From Streptoalloteichus tenebrarius (lineage in GTDB: Bacteria; Actinomycetota; Actinomycetes; Mycobacteriales; Pseudonocardiaceae), in contig NZ_JAMTCP010000050.1 in assembly GCF_024171885.1 (NCBI RefSeq), positions 1 through 46,512 on the forward strand: DNA of 46,512 nucleotides, read 5' to 3'. Of the stretch, positions 17,269 through 24,892 are shown piece by piece. Position 1 is the stretch's first letter. Each line of letters opens with the position of its first letter. The notes under the pieces were generated by a model. It did not search any database. It saw only the letters and a list, made by a program, of their open reading frames with translations, and had not been told where the DNA came from. A program made the position numbers and the translations under genes.

Positions 17269-18443
17269 CCCGGACCTCGGCAGTCCTCAGCGTCAACGGC
17301 GGCTCGTCGAGCCTCCAGCTCCACCTGGTGCGCGTCGACGGGGAGGACCCGGACGCGCCCGAGACCGTCATCGCCGAGCACGCCGTCGACCACGCGCCGG
17401 ACACCCCGCCGGCGACCAAGGCGCTGCACGATTTCGTGCGCTGCTCGGGGATGGTGTCGATCCGCGCGGTCGGGCACCGGCTCGTGCACGGCGGCCCCTG
17501 GCTGCGCCGGCCCACCCTCGTCGACGACCACGCGCTGGCCGCCGCACGCCGGGCGGCGTCGCTGGCGCCGGTGCACGTGCCGTCGGCGCTCCGCCTGCTC
17601 GGGACGACGCGCACCCTGCTGCCCGACACACCCCACGTGCTGTGCCCGGACACCGCCTTCCACGCCGGGCTGCCCGAGGCGGCCAGCACCTACGCCCTGC
17701 CGCTCGCCTGGCGTTCCCGGTTCGGACTGCGGCGCTTCGGGTTCCACGGCCTGTCCTACGCGTGGGCGCTGCGCCGCGCGGCGAAGCTGCTGGGCCGGCC
17801 CGTGACCGAACTCCAGCTCCTGCTGACGCACCTCGGCGGCGGCTGCTCGGTGTGCGCGGTGCGCGACGGGCGCAGCGTCGACACCTCGATGGGCTTCACG
17901 CCGCTGGAGGGCGTGCCCATGACGAAACGGTCGGGCAGTGTCGACCCCGGCATGCTTCTGTGGCTGCTGGAAGAAGGCGGGCTGACGCCGAGCGAGCTGT
18001 CCGAGGGCCTCTACCGGCGGTCGGGGCTGCTGGGCCTGTCGGCGGGACGCTCGGCCGACACCCGGGAGCTGGTCCCGGCCGCCGCCTCCGGCGACTCGGC
18101 GTCCCGGCTGGCGCTGGACGTCTTCGCCCACCGCGTGCGCGGGGAGCTGGCCGCGGCCGCCACGAGCCTGGACCGGATCGACGCGCTGGTGTTCACCGGC
18201 GAGATCGGCTGGGACCAGCCGGAGGTGCGGGAGGCCGTCTGCGCGGGGCTGGGCCTGCTGGGCGTGCGGGGCGGGCTGGCCGGCAACCGGAAGGACGACG
18301 GGCCGATCAGCCCCCCGGGGGCGGCCGTTCCGGTGCTCGTCGTCCGTCCGCGTGAGGAGCTTCAGATCGCCCGGGACACGTGGTCGGCACTACCGTCGGA
18401 GCGGGATCCGTCCGGTGTCGTCGGCCATCGGGCGACGACGTGA
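17250..18443 (+). CDS. ackA: Acetate kinase, divergent
   Basis: 397 aa. Motifs: VLSVNGGSSSLQ (usual Cys before GSSS is Gly), GHRLVHGG, DTAFHAGLP, GFHGLSY (usual GTSH), HLGGGCSV (usual HLGNG), MGFTPLEGVPMTKRSGSVDPG and REELQIARDT. The catalytic Asp, Arg and Glu positions are kept, while the second His of GFHGTSH and the Asn of HLGNG are changed. Start ATG 17250 has AGGAG at 8 nt; an ATG at 17265 overlapping the phosphoketolase stop is the alternative. Makes ATP from acetyl phosphate made by the upstream enzyme. Confidence 0.9.
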   Translation: MAVDLMTRTSAVLSVNGGSSSLQLHLVRVDGEDPDAPETVIAEHAVDHAPDTPPATKALHDFVRCSGMVSIRAVGHRLVHGGPWLRRPTLVDDHALAAARRAASLAPVHVPSALRLLGTTRTLLPDTPHVLCPDTAFHAGLPEAASTYALPLAWRSRFGLRRFGFHGLSYAWALRRAAKLLGRPVTELQLLLTHLGGGCSVCAVRDGRSVDTSMGFTPLEGVPMTKRSGSVDPGMLLWLLEEGGLTPSELSEGLYRRSGLLGLSAGRSADTRELVPAAASGDSASRLALDVFAHRVRGELAAAATSLDRIDALVFTGEIGWDQPEVREAVCAGLGLLGVRGGLAGNRKDDGPISPPGAAVPVLVVRPREELQIARDTWSALPSERDPSGVVGHRATT

Positions 18444-18468
18444 ACAGGCGAGTGGTGGAGGTCCGAAG

Positions 18469-18945
18469 GTGTCGAGTGCGCATCCCCACGTCGAGGGAGC
18501 CGGCGAGGCCGGGAGCCACGCGGCCGCCCGGCGCGGCGTCGACCGTCCCAGCCGCGTCGACCTGCGCATCGACGCGCGCCCCGGCCAGCTCTCCGTGGTC
18601 CGCGCCGTCGCCGCCGACCTGGCCATGCACCAGGACTTCGACCTCGACGCGATCTCCGACCTGCGGCTGGCCGTCGACGAGGCGTGCGCCGAGCTGATCG
18701 GGCTCGCCGCCGGCGACAGCGGGCTGCACTGCCGGTTCGAGGTGCGGCCGCAGGAGATCAGGATGGCCGCCGAGGTCCTCTCGGCCGACAGCAGAGCCCC
18801 CCGCCAGGACAGCTTCGGCTGGCGGGTGCTGGCCGCGCTGGTGGACCAGGTGTGGGCGACCACCGCCCCCGCCTCGGCCGACCCCGGCGGCCACGTGGTG
18901 CGGATCGAGCTGGTCAAGCGGCGGACCCGGGAGGTGGACGGGTGA
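18469..18945 (+). CDS. RsbW-like anti-sigma factor
   Basis: 158 aa with a HATPase_c_2-type fold: VDLRIDARPGQLSVVRAVAADLA, DLRLAVDEACAELIGLA (N-box with Asn replaced), FGWRVLAALVDQVW, GGHVVRIEL. The lost Asn and the absence of a clear G-box suggest it binds sigma without classical kinase activity, as in many actinobacterial RsbW homologues. GGAGG precedes GTG 18469; the stop overlaps the sigma gene start by GTGA, so both should be made in fixed ratio. Confidence 0.83.
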   Translation: MSSAHPHVEGAGEAGSHAAARRGVDRPSRVDLRIDARPGQLSVVRAVAADLAMHQDFDLDAISDLRLAVDEACAELIGLAAGDSGLHCRFEVRPQEIRMAAEVLSADSRAPRQDSFGWRVLAALVDQVWATTAPASADPGGHVVRIELVKRRTREVDG

Positions 18946-19739
18946 GGCCACCGACCGGCCGCGACACCAACTCCCGGTCCCCGGACTACGACCACCTCGC
19001 GCCGCTGTTCCACGAGATGGCGGGGCTGTCGGACGACGACCCGCGCCGCGCCGTGCTGCGGGAGAAGCTGGTCACCGAGCACCTGCCGGTGGCCCAGCAC
19101 ATCGCGCGGCGGTTCAGCAACCGGGGCGAGCCGCACGAGGACCTCGTCCAGGTCGCCACCCTCGGCCTGATCAACGCCGTCGACCGGTTCCAGCCCGACC
19201 GGGGCGTGGACTTCCTGTCCTTCGCCGTCCCGACGATCATGGGCGAGGTGCGCCGGCACTTCCGGGACACCGGGTGGGCCGTCCGGGTGCCGCGCCGGCT
19301 CAAGGAACTGCACCTGTCGATCAACGCGGCGATCGGCGAGCTGTCCCAGCGCCTGGGGCGCGCGCCCACGCCCAGCGAGCTGGCCGGCCACCTCGGCATC
19401 TCCCAGGAGGAGGTGTTCGAGGGTCTGGAGGCCACCAACGCCTACCGCAGCGCCTCCCTGGACGACATGCTCGTCGCCGACGACGACTCGGTGTCGCTGG
19501 GCGACGCCATCGGCGAGGTCGACACCGAGCTGGCGCAGGTGGAGTACCGCGAGACGCTCAAACCGCTGCTGGCCCGGCTGCCCGAGCGCGAGCGCACGGT
19601 GCTCGTGCTGCGGTTCTTCGGCAACATGACGCAGACCCAGATCGCGGAGCGGATCGGCGTGTCCCAGATGCACGTCTCCCGGCTGCTCGCGCGGACGCTC
19701 GCCCAGCTTCGGGAGGAGCTGCGCGATGCGACGGGATGA
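18942..19739 (+). CDS. SigB/SigF-family RNA polymerase sigma factor
   Basis: 265 aa. Region 2: LPVAQHIARRFSNRGEPHED, LVQVATLGLINAVDRF, FLSFAVPTIMGEVRRHFRDT. Region 3: RLKELHLSINAAIGELSQRL. Region 4: LPERERTVLVLRFFGNMTQT, IAERIGVSQMHVSRLLARTL. This is the general-stress sigma group. GTG 18942 overlaps the anti-sigma stop and has GGGAGG upstream. The 3' end overlaps a GT9 glycosyltransferase gene by 14 nt. GNNT-N15/16-GGGTA sites nearby are its expected targets. Confidence 0.92.
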   Translation: MRPPTGRDTNSRSPDYDHLAPLFHEMAGLSDDDPRRAVLREKLVTEHLPVAQHIARRFSNRGEPHEDLVQVATLGLINAVDRFQPDRGVDFLSFAVPTIMGEVRRHFRDTGWAVRVPRRLKELHLSINAAIGELSQRLGRAPTPSELAGHLGISQEEVFEGLEATNAYRSASLDDMLVADDDSVSLGDAIGEVDTELAQVEYRETLKPLLARLPERERTVLVLRFFGNMTQTQIAERIGVSQMHVSRLLARTLAQLREELRDATG

Positions 19740-20679
19740 GGACGACGTGCTCCCACCGCGCGTGGTGGCGCTCCGCGCGTTGAAGCTCGGCGACCTGTTG
19801 GTGGCCGTGCCCGCGCTGCGGGCGTTGCGCCGCGCGTTCCCCAACCACCTGATCCAGCTCGCCACGAGCGGATGGCTGGCCCCGGTCGTGCGGCTGACCA
19901 GGGCGGTCGACCAGGTGCTGCCCACCAGGGGGCTCGCGCCGCTGGGGCCGTTGGCCTGGCGGCCGGACGTGGCGGTGAACCTGCACGGGGCCGGCCCGCG
20001 CAGCAGCCAGGTGCTCGACGCGGTGCGGCCCCGCCGGCGCATCGGCCACGCCGGCGCGGGGTGGAGCGGCCCGGCGTGGCGGGACGACATCCACGAGCGG
20101 GAGCGCTGGTGCCGACTGCTCGCCGCGCACGACGTGCCCGCCGACCCCGACGACCTGCTGCTGGCCCGCCCGGACGTGGCGAGCCCGGCGCCCGGCGCGG
20201 TGGTGCTGCACCCCGGCGCGGCCCACGGCAGCCGGCACTGGCCCGTCGACCGGTTCGTCGCCGTGGCGCGGACCCTCGTCGGTCGGGGGCTGCCCGTGGT
20301 CGTGACGGGCGCGGGCGCGGAGCGGGAGCGCGCCGAGGAGGTCGCCGCGCTCGCCGGCCTGCCCGACGCGGCGGTGCTGGCCGGCCGCACCGACCTGCCC
20401 CAGCTCACCGCGCTCGTGGCCGACGCCCGGCTGGTGATCTCGGCGGACACCGGGGTCGCCCACCTCTCCTACGCCTACCGCACGCCCTCGGTGGTGCTCT
20501 TCGGCCCCGTGCCCGCGGCGTGGTGGGGTCCCCCGGCGAACGGCCCGCACGTGGCCCTGTCGGACGACGCGGCGCGCCGCGGCGACCCGTTCGCGGCCGA
20601 CCCGGACCCGGCCTTGCTCGGCGTGGGCGTCGACGCCGTCCTCGACGCCGTGGACCGCCTGCTGCCCGACCACCACTGA
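19726..20679 (+). CDS. GT9 glycosyltransferase overlapping the sigma gene
   Basis: 317 aa, heptosyltransferase superfamily: VVALRALKLGDLLVAVPALR at the N-terminus, VVLHPGAAHGSRHWPVDRFV and VISADTGVAHLSYAYRTPSV, then LFGPVPAAWWGPP. GGGAGGAG precedes ATG 19726, which lies inside the sigma gene, so translation is coupled. With the heptose operon 9 kb away, heptose transfer under stress control is a sensible inference. Its stop codon lies at the border of a 35-bp minisatellite. Confidence 0.88.
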   Translation: MRRDEDDVLPPRVVALRALKLGDLLVAVPALRALRRAFPNHLIQLATSGWLAPVVRLTRAVDQVLPTRGLAPLGPLAWRPDVAVNLHGAGPRSSQVLDAVRPRRRIGHAGAGWSGPAWRDDIHERERWCRLLAAHDVPADPDDLLLARPDVASPAPGAVVLHPGAAHGSRHWPVDRFVAVARTLVGRGLPVVVTGAGAERERAEEVAALAGLPDAAVLAGRTDLPQLTALVADARLVISADTGVAHLSYAYRTPSVVLFGPVPAAWWGPPANGPHVALSDDAARRGDPFAADPDPALLGVGVDAVLDAVDRLLPDHH

Positions 20680-20836
20680 CCCGGACTTGGCCGGCTTGGT
20701 CAGGCCACCGCTAACGCGGGCTTGGTCGGCTTGGTCAGGCCACCGCTGCCCCGGGCTTGGCCGATTTGGTCAGGCCACCGCTGCCCCGGGCTTGGCCGAT
20801 TTGGTCAGGCCACGGCTGACCCGGACTTGGTCGCGT
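20680..20836 (+). repeat. 35-bp minisatellite after the GT9 gene
   Basis: About four and a half units with exact 35-bp period (CTTGGTCAGGCCACCGCTG core at 20695, 20730, 20765, 20800). The unit includes a copy of the gene end (CCACCRCTGACCCGGACTTGG), so it grew from the 3' end of the coding region. Confidence 0.85.
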
Positions 20837-20889
20837 GTCCCTCGGCAGCGCCAAGCCCTCGCGCATGGGCTCAACCCCCACCCCGGGGC

Positions 20890-21045
20890 CATCAAGATCC
20901 ACATCGGCGGGCGGAGGAACGCGCACGCGCGCGACTACTACCCAGAAGTAAGGGGGAACCCCCACTTCAAACATCCCATCCGGGTCTGACAAAAAGAGCC
21001 CTGCTCAGGGTGCTGAAGCAGCAGATCACCCGAACGAGACAGCAT
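20890..21045 (+). repeat. Dispersed hairpin element, copy B
   Basis: About 155 bp very similar to copy C: shared GATCCACATYGG, AACGCGCACGCGCGCGACTA, CTACCCAGAAGTAA, CCCCCACTTCAAACATC, GGGTCTGACAAAAA, CCTGCTCA and AGATCACCCGAA. The centre (20945-20968) folds: GAAGT-AA-GGGGG paired with CCCCC-ACTTC. No open frame is conserved between copies, so it is not protein coding. Confidence 0.75.
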
Positions 21046-21392
21046 CCTGGCCGTCGTCGGCTTTCACGAGCATCGTCAAAGTCTTCCTGGCCGTCGTCTG
21101 GTGCGACCTCCGTCGTCGGAGACCCGCCGGGAAGCACCAGATGGCTCCAGCGCGATCGGACGACTCTGGGCGTCCTCAGGGGCCTCGCGCATCGGCTGGT
21201 CCCGGCCGTCGTCAGGTGTTCCGGCACCGAGGTGTTCCGGCACCGTCAGTTGACTCTGGACGTCGTCAGTCAACTCCGGGCATCGAAGGTGACCCGTGCA
21301 TCGCCCGGCCCTGAGGCCCTCAGCCGTACTTCGCCTCAACCGTGCTTCGGCAGCCTCGGGTCCTCGACCGGTGATCAGGAACCGCGCTGGGG

Positions 21393-21546
21393 CATCGAGA
21401 TCCACATTGGTGCGGAAGAACGCGCACGCGCGCGACTACTACCCAGAAGTAAAGGGGGACCCCCACTTCAAACATCGCACGAGGGTCTGACAAAAACTGG
21501 CCTGCTCAAGCGCTGCCACTGGTAGATCACCCGAAACGGGACAGCA
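21393..21546 (+). repeat. Dispersed hairpin element, copy C
   Basis: Same strand as copy B, 503 bp further on. The GAAGT/ACTTC and GGGGG/CCCCC arms are kept, and the differences fall mainly in the 3' third. Confidence 0.75.
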
Positions 21547-21974
21547 GCCCCGGCGGACTCCACGCCACCTCGGCACCGCCGGGAACAGGAGACCTCACGG
21601 CGACCCCGAACAGAAGACCTGACGGCGACCCGGGACAGAAGACGAGGAGCCCGAACTCAAAGCCGCGCGCCACTCGGCAGGCCGCCGGGCGCTCCGACTC
21701 CCGCCCTCACACCACCCACCACTCCACAACCCAACAAGGCCGAACGCACGCCACACCCGAGAGCGGTCCCGGGTGCGCCGCGTCGCCCGTGCCTTGTCTG
21801 TGCCTGTTCGCGTCTTCGCGGCTTCGCGCCTGTTCGCGCGTGCTCGTGCCAGTGGATGCGGTGTCCGTCTGCCCGCCGATCCCTGTCCGCTCCGCTGGGG
21901 CCGCTGCCGGCACGCTCAGGTGCGCCAGGCACGTCAGACGCGTCAGGTGCGTCAGGCGCGTGAGGTGTCGGGCG

Positions 21975-22262
21975 TCAGGTGCGCCCGAGCAGCCGGTCGC
22001 GGAGTTCGGTCAGGTACTGGTCGTCGTCCCGGTAGATCTGGTCGGTGTCGATGTCGTGGGGCAGGGACGTTCCCGGCTCGCGCTCCAGCAGGTAGCCGAT
22101 CGTCTCCTCGACGAGATGACGTTCATCGACGTCGGGGAGCTGGAGGTCGGCGAGCACCTGCTCGGAGACGGTGATCCGGTGGTGGGTGACCTCCTGGCCC
22201 TCGCCGACCGTCGCCGCGTACTGGCGAGGTCCCATGGGCAACACCTCGATCGTCTGCCGCAC
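21975..22262 (-). CDS. Conserved hypothetical protein, 95 aa
   Basis: A small acidic protein (QTIEVLPMGPRQYAATV, THHRITVSEQVLADLQLP, VEETIGYLLEREPGTSL, YLTELRDRLL). I recognise this pattern from uncharacterised actinobacterial proteins near stress genes, but no function is known. GTG 22262 lies three bases after the stop of the DUF2267 gene, so the two form an operon. Confidence 0.75.
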   Translation of the reverse strand: MRQTIEVLPMGPRQYAATVGEGQEVTHHRITVSEQVLADLQLPDVDERHLVEETIGYLLEREPGTSLPHDIDTDQIYRDDDQYLTELRDRLLGRT

Positions 22263-22265
22263 CGC

Positions 22266-22679
22266 TCACACCCCCATGTCGCCACGGCTGCCCGACGCGA
22301 CCAGCGTGCGCAGGTCCTCGGGCAGCGACTCACCCAGCTTCGTCATCACCGTGGGGCTGGTCGCCTCGCCGACGACCTCCATCACCACGCGGGCCTGGAA
22401 CGCCGCCTGCGGGCGGGGCGACCCACTCCGCTGGACCACGCGGTTCAGGAACTCCTCCAGGTCGAACCGCTCCCCCGTGCCCTGCCCGCCGTAGACCTCC
22501 GTGCGGCGCAGGTGCTCCCCGATCTCGTGGGGGAGCTGGCCGGCCAGGCTCTCGCACAGGCCCTCGGGGATGCGTTCCCCCAACGTCTCCAGGGTCGCCC
22601 TGACCGCGCGCTCCGCGTCCCCCCGACTCCCGAGCCGGGCGCGGTTCTGCACCTGGCCGATCAACTCGTCGTGCCGCAT
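22266..22679 (-). CDS. DUF2267 protein
   Basis: 137 aa, DUF2267 family: MRHDELIGQVQNRARLGSRG, DAERAVRATLETLGERIPEG, ESLAGQLPHEIGEHL, FDLEEFLNRV, and a second half with ARVVMEVVGEATSPTVM and LGESLPEDLRTL. Two helical repeats; function unknown, often in stress loci. GAAGGAGGG precedes ATG. A sigma-B-like promoter (GTGT-N16-GGGTAG) lies 34-59 bp upstream. Confidence 0.88.
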   Translation of the reverse strand: MRHDELIGQVQNRARLGSRGDAERAVRATLETLGERIPEGLCESLAGQLPHEIGEHLRRTEVYGGQGTGERFDLEEFLNRVVQRSGSPRPQAAFQARVVMEVVGEATSPTVMTKLGESLPEDLRTLVASGSRGDMGV

Positions 22680-22712
22680 ACCGCCCTCCTTCCACGGGTG
22701 TCCGCTCCGGGC

Positions 22713-22738
22713 CTACCCCGATCGGGGAGGACGCACAC
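22713..22738 (-). promoter_or_regulatory. Sigma-B-like promoter for the DUF2267 operon
   Basis: GTGT (22738-22735), 16-nt spacer, GGGTAG (22718-22713) on the minus strand, ahead of ATG 22679. Same elements and spacing as the site before the SRPBCC gene at 13951. Confidence 0.55.
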
Positions 22739-22741
22739 CGC

Positions 22742-22766
22742 GAATGGTGGACCGGGCACCGGGTAT
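22742..22766 (+). promoter_or_regulatory. Sigma-B-like promoter for the DUF6480 gene
   Basis: GAAT (22742-22745), 15-nt spacer, GGGTAT (22761-22766). The ATG at 22775 follows after 8 nt, so the message would be leaderless or nearly so. Confidence 0.5.
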
Positions 22767-22774
22767 CCCCAGGT

Positions 22775-23008
22775 ATGACCACTTCGCCCGATCCCGATCC
22801 GGAGAACACACCTGGCCTGGAGCCGGGCGGCGGCGTGCGACCGGGGGACACCCCACCCGGTGAGAGCAGCACGCACGGGTTGTCCCACCACGAGCCGACC
22901 CCGCCCCGCTGGGGCAACGCGGTGACCATCGGCCTCACCATCATCGTCACGCTCGCCGTGCTGGTGGTGATCATCGTCATCGTCGTCCAGATGATCTCCG
23001 TCGTGTGA
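22775..23008 (+). CDS. DUF6480-like small membrane protein
   Basis: 77 aa. The N-terminus PDPDPENTPGLEPGGGVRPG DTPPGE is the recognisable signature of a Streptomyces small membrane family (DUF6480), and the C-terminus is a single hydrophobic helix (VTIGLTIIVTLAVLVVIIVI). The N-terminal part is proline/glycine-rich and probably disordered. No ribosome site is visible; start agrees with a leaderless message from the GGGTAT box. Confidence 0.82.
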   Translation: MTTSPDPDPENTPGLEPGGGVRPGDTPPGESSTHGLSHHEPTPPRWGNAVTIGLTIIVTLAVLVVIIVIVVQMISVV

Positions 23009-23435
23009 GGGCCGCGCGGGCGTCGCGCCCCGTCGTGGCGACGAACGGCGCCGGCGGGACGGGGCGGCGGTGACTTCTGCGCCTTGGCTTCGACTTCTGC
23101 GCCTCGTGGTCCCCTGGTCAGCGCGGTCACTCCTCTCAGATGAGCCTTCCCCGGGAAGTGGTCGAAGTGGTCACGGGGCTCTCGTGAGTCCGCGCGGACC
23201 GAAACGGTCGAGTAGCGCATATTCGTCCAGAATGGACAGTCCTCGTTCCTCGTCGGCATTCCGTCGCACGAGAGCCGTGCTCCCGGCTCACCCCCGGCGG
23301 GCGCGACGGCCATCGCCGGTTTCGCCCACCTCCGCGCGCGTCACCCCCCTGTCACCCCCGTTGCGGGCAACCCGGGCAGCACCACCCGCGTCACACTGAC
23401 GGGTGACGAATGCCCGGTGAGCACCAGGGGGCCAG
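23009..23435. other. Gene-free stretch
   Basis: Contains a duplicated GACTTCTGCGCCT (about 23071 and 23091) and nothing else recognisable. No promoter box of the sigma-B type precedes the next gene. Confidence 0.4.
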
Positions 23436-24098
23436 ATGCGGGACAGGTGGCGGGTGGGGCTACTGCGCGCCGGGGTCGGGATCGGCGTGCTCGGAATCCT
23501 GCTCGCCGTGCCGGTCGCCTGGGTCCGGTTCACGGCCTCCGCCCACCTGCGCGACGCGGCCAACGTGCCCGACGCGCCGGTGGCCCTGGTGCTGGGCGCC
23601 GGACTGTTCGACGGTGAGCCGTCGCCGTTCCTGGCCGGCCGGCTGGACGTCGCGGCCGACCTCTACGCCAGGGGCAAGGTCCGCGCGGTGCTCGTCTCCG
23701 GCGACAACAGCAGGACCGACTACGACGAGCCGTCCGCGATGCGCCGCTACCTCGCTCGGCACGGGGTGCCCGAGCGGGTGGTGGTCGCGGACTACGCGGG
23801 CTTCGACACGTGGGACTCGTGCGTCAGGGCGAAGAAGGTCTTCGGGGTGGACCGCGCGATCGTGGTCACCCAGCGGTTCCACCTCCCCCGCGCGGTCGCG
23901 TTGTGCCGGGCGGCCGGCGTGGACACCGACGGCGTCGGCCACGACTCGACCGGCATCAGCCGCGTCACCACGGCCTACGGCGAGTTCCGGGAGCTGCTGG
24001 CCAGCAGCAAGGCGCTGTGGGACGGCCTGCTGGTCCGGCGCGATCCCCGCTTCCTCGGGCCCAGGGAGACCGGCGTCGCCGATGCTCTCGGAAAGTAA
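23436..24098 (+). CDS. YdcF/SanA/ElyC-family membrane protein (DUF218)
   Basis: 220 aa. One N-terminal membrane segment (about 8-30: LLRAGVGIGVLGILLAVPVAW), then a DUF218 domain: PVALVLGAGLFDGEPSPFLAGRL, AVLVSGDNS, YDEPSAMRRYL, DTWDSCVRAKKVF and VVTQRFHLPRAVALCRAAGV. Homologues (SanA, ElyC) are linked to cell-envelope integrity; the active mechanism is not established. GGGGGCC upstream of ATG is a modest ribosome site. Confidence 0.9.
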   Translation: MRDRWRVGLLRAGVGIGVLGILLAVPVAWVRFTASAHLRDAANVPDAPVALVLGAGLFDGEPSPFLAGRLDVAADLYARGKVRAVLVSGDNSRTDYDEPSAMRRYLARHGVPERVVVADYAGFDTWDSCVRAKKVFGVDRAIVVTQRFHLPRAVALCRAAGVDTDGVGHDSTGISRVTTAYGEFRELLASSKALWDGLLVRRDPRFLGPRETGVADALGK

Positions 24099-24127
24099 CG
24101 AGAAATTGGTCCGATAGTGTGTCGCCC

Positions 24128-24556
24128 GTGTGGCGGAGCCTGCTCGACGAGGCCGTGGAGGATGTCCGGTTCTTCGCACCGGCCGACCCGGAGGAGATCG
24201 CCGCGGCCGAGCGGGCCCTCGGCCATCCGCTGCCCGAGGACCTGGTCTCGCTGCTGAGGGAGACCAACGGGATCGGCGACGAGTACGACGACGGCAGCTA
24301 CGTGTGGCCGCTGGACCGCGTGGTCGAGGAGAACCTCCACCTCCGCCACGACGACCTGCTGCGCACCCTCTACATGCCCTTCGACCCGCTGCTGTTCTTC
24401 GCCGACGCGGGCAACGGCGACCTGTTCGCGTTCGTGCTCAGGGACGGGCGGCGGGACATCTTCGTCTGGGACCACGAGACCGACAGCCGGAGCATGCTCG
24501 CCAGCTCCCTGGAGCGGTTCCTGCTGGGCTGGTGCACCGGGAAGCTCGACGTCTGA
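24128..24556 (+). CDS. SMI1/KNR4-family protein
   Basis: 142 aa. PEEIAAAERALGHPLPEDLVSLLRETNGI is the SMI1/KNR4 (SUKH) signature, followed by YVWPLDRVVEENL, FDPLLFFADAGNGDLFAFVL and DIFVWDHETDSR. SUKH proteins often act as immunity proteins or regulatory partners, but no toxin gene is adjacent. GTG 24128 is chosen because TAGTGT (24115-24120) sits exactly 7 nt before it and no Shine-Dalgarno exists; GTG 24119 is the alternative. Confidence 0.85.
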   Translation: MWRSLLDEAVEDVRFFAPADPEEIAAAERALGHPLPEDLVSLLRETNGIGDEYDDGSYVWPLDRVVEENLHLRHDDLLRTLYMPFDPLLFFADAGNGDLFAFVLRDGRRDIFVWDHETDSRSMLASSLERFLLGWCTGKLDV

Positions 24557-24824
24557 GGGCTCGCGGATGGCTCCAGCGCGCCTCGGCGGCGCCGGGGCAC
24601 GGACCCGCCGGCGCCAGGGACGCGCGGCCCTGCCCCGTCCATTCAGGACAGAGACGCGGTCGGCCCCGGTGCGCCCGCCGCCCGCCGCCCGGCGTCCCTG
24701 GCGGCCGGCGCCGGCCCGGCTCCCCCGGAACCGGGGACGGCCACCCCCGCGTCGGAACCGTCGATCACCCGATCCGTGGGTTCCCGGTACGGGACGGAAC
24801 CGGATCGCCTCCTGTCACGTACCA

Positions 24825-24849
24825 GGTTGAGCGTCACCCACGCGGGTAG
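24825..24849 (+). promoter_or_regulatory. Sigma-B-like promoter for the LuxR-type regulator
   Basis: GGTT (24825-24828), 15-nt spacer, GGGTAG (24844-24849), about 44 bp upstream of ATG 24893. The rest of the gap 24557-24892 shows nothing recognisable. Confidence 0.5.
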
Positions 24850-24892
24850 CGCGTGCGGCGCTCGCCCCACCACAGCCGACAAGGAGGTCCTC

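Larger units (their letters stand above)
20837..21974. other. Gene-free stretch with repeats
   Basis: No convincing gene is seen here. It holds two copies of the dispersed hairpin element (listed separately), a near 24-bp duplication GACCTSACGGCGACCC at about 21590-21640, and GCGTCAGGTGC-type 10-bp repeats at about 21915-21975. GC3 and start signals do not support any frame on either strand. Confidence 0.5.

Noticed and set aside
20687-20989. Open frame through the 35-bp repeats after the GT9 gene
   Set aside because: Repeat-derived frame without ribosome site or family resemblance.
24119-24127. Earlier GTG start (24119) for the SMI1/KNR4 gene
   Set aside because: It lies inside the TAGTGT box that places transcription start at the GTG at 24128.
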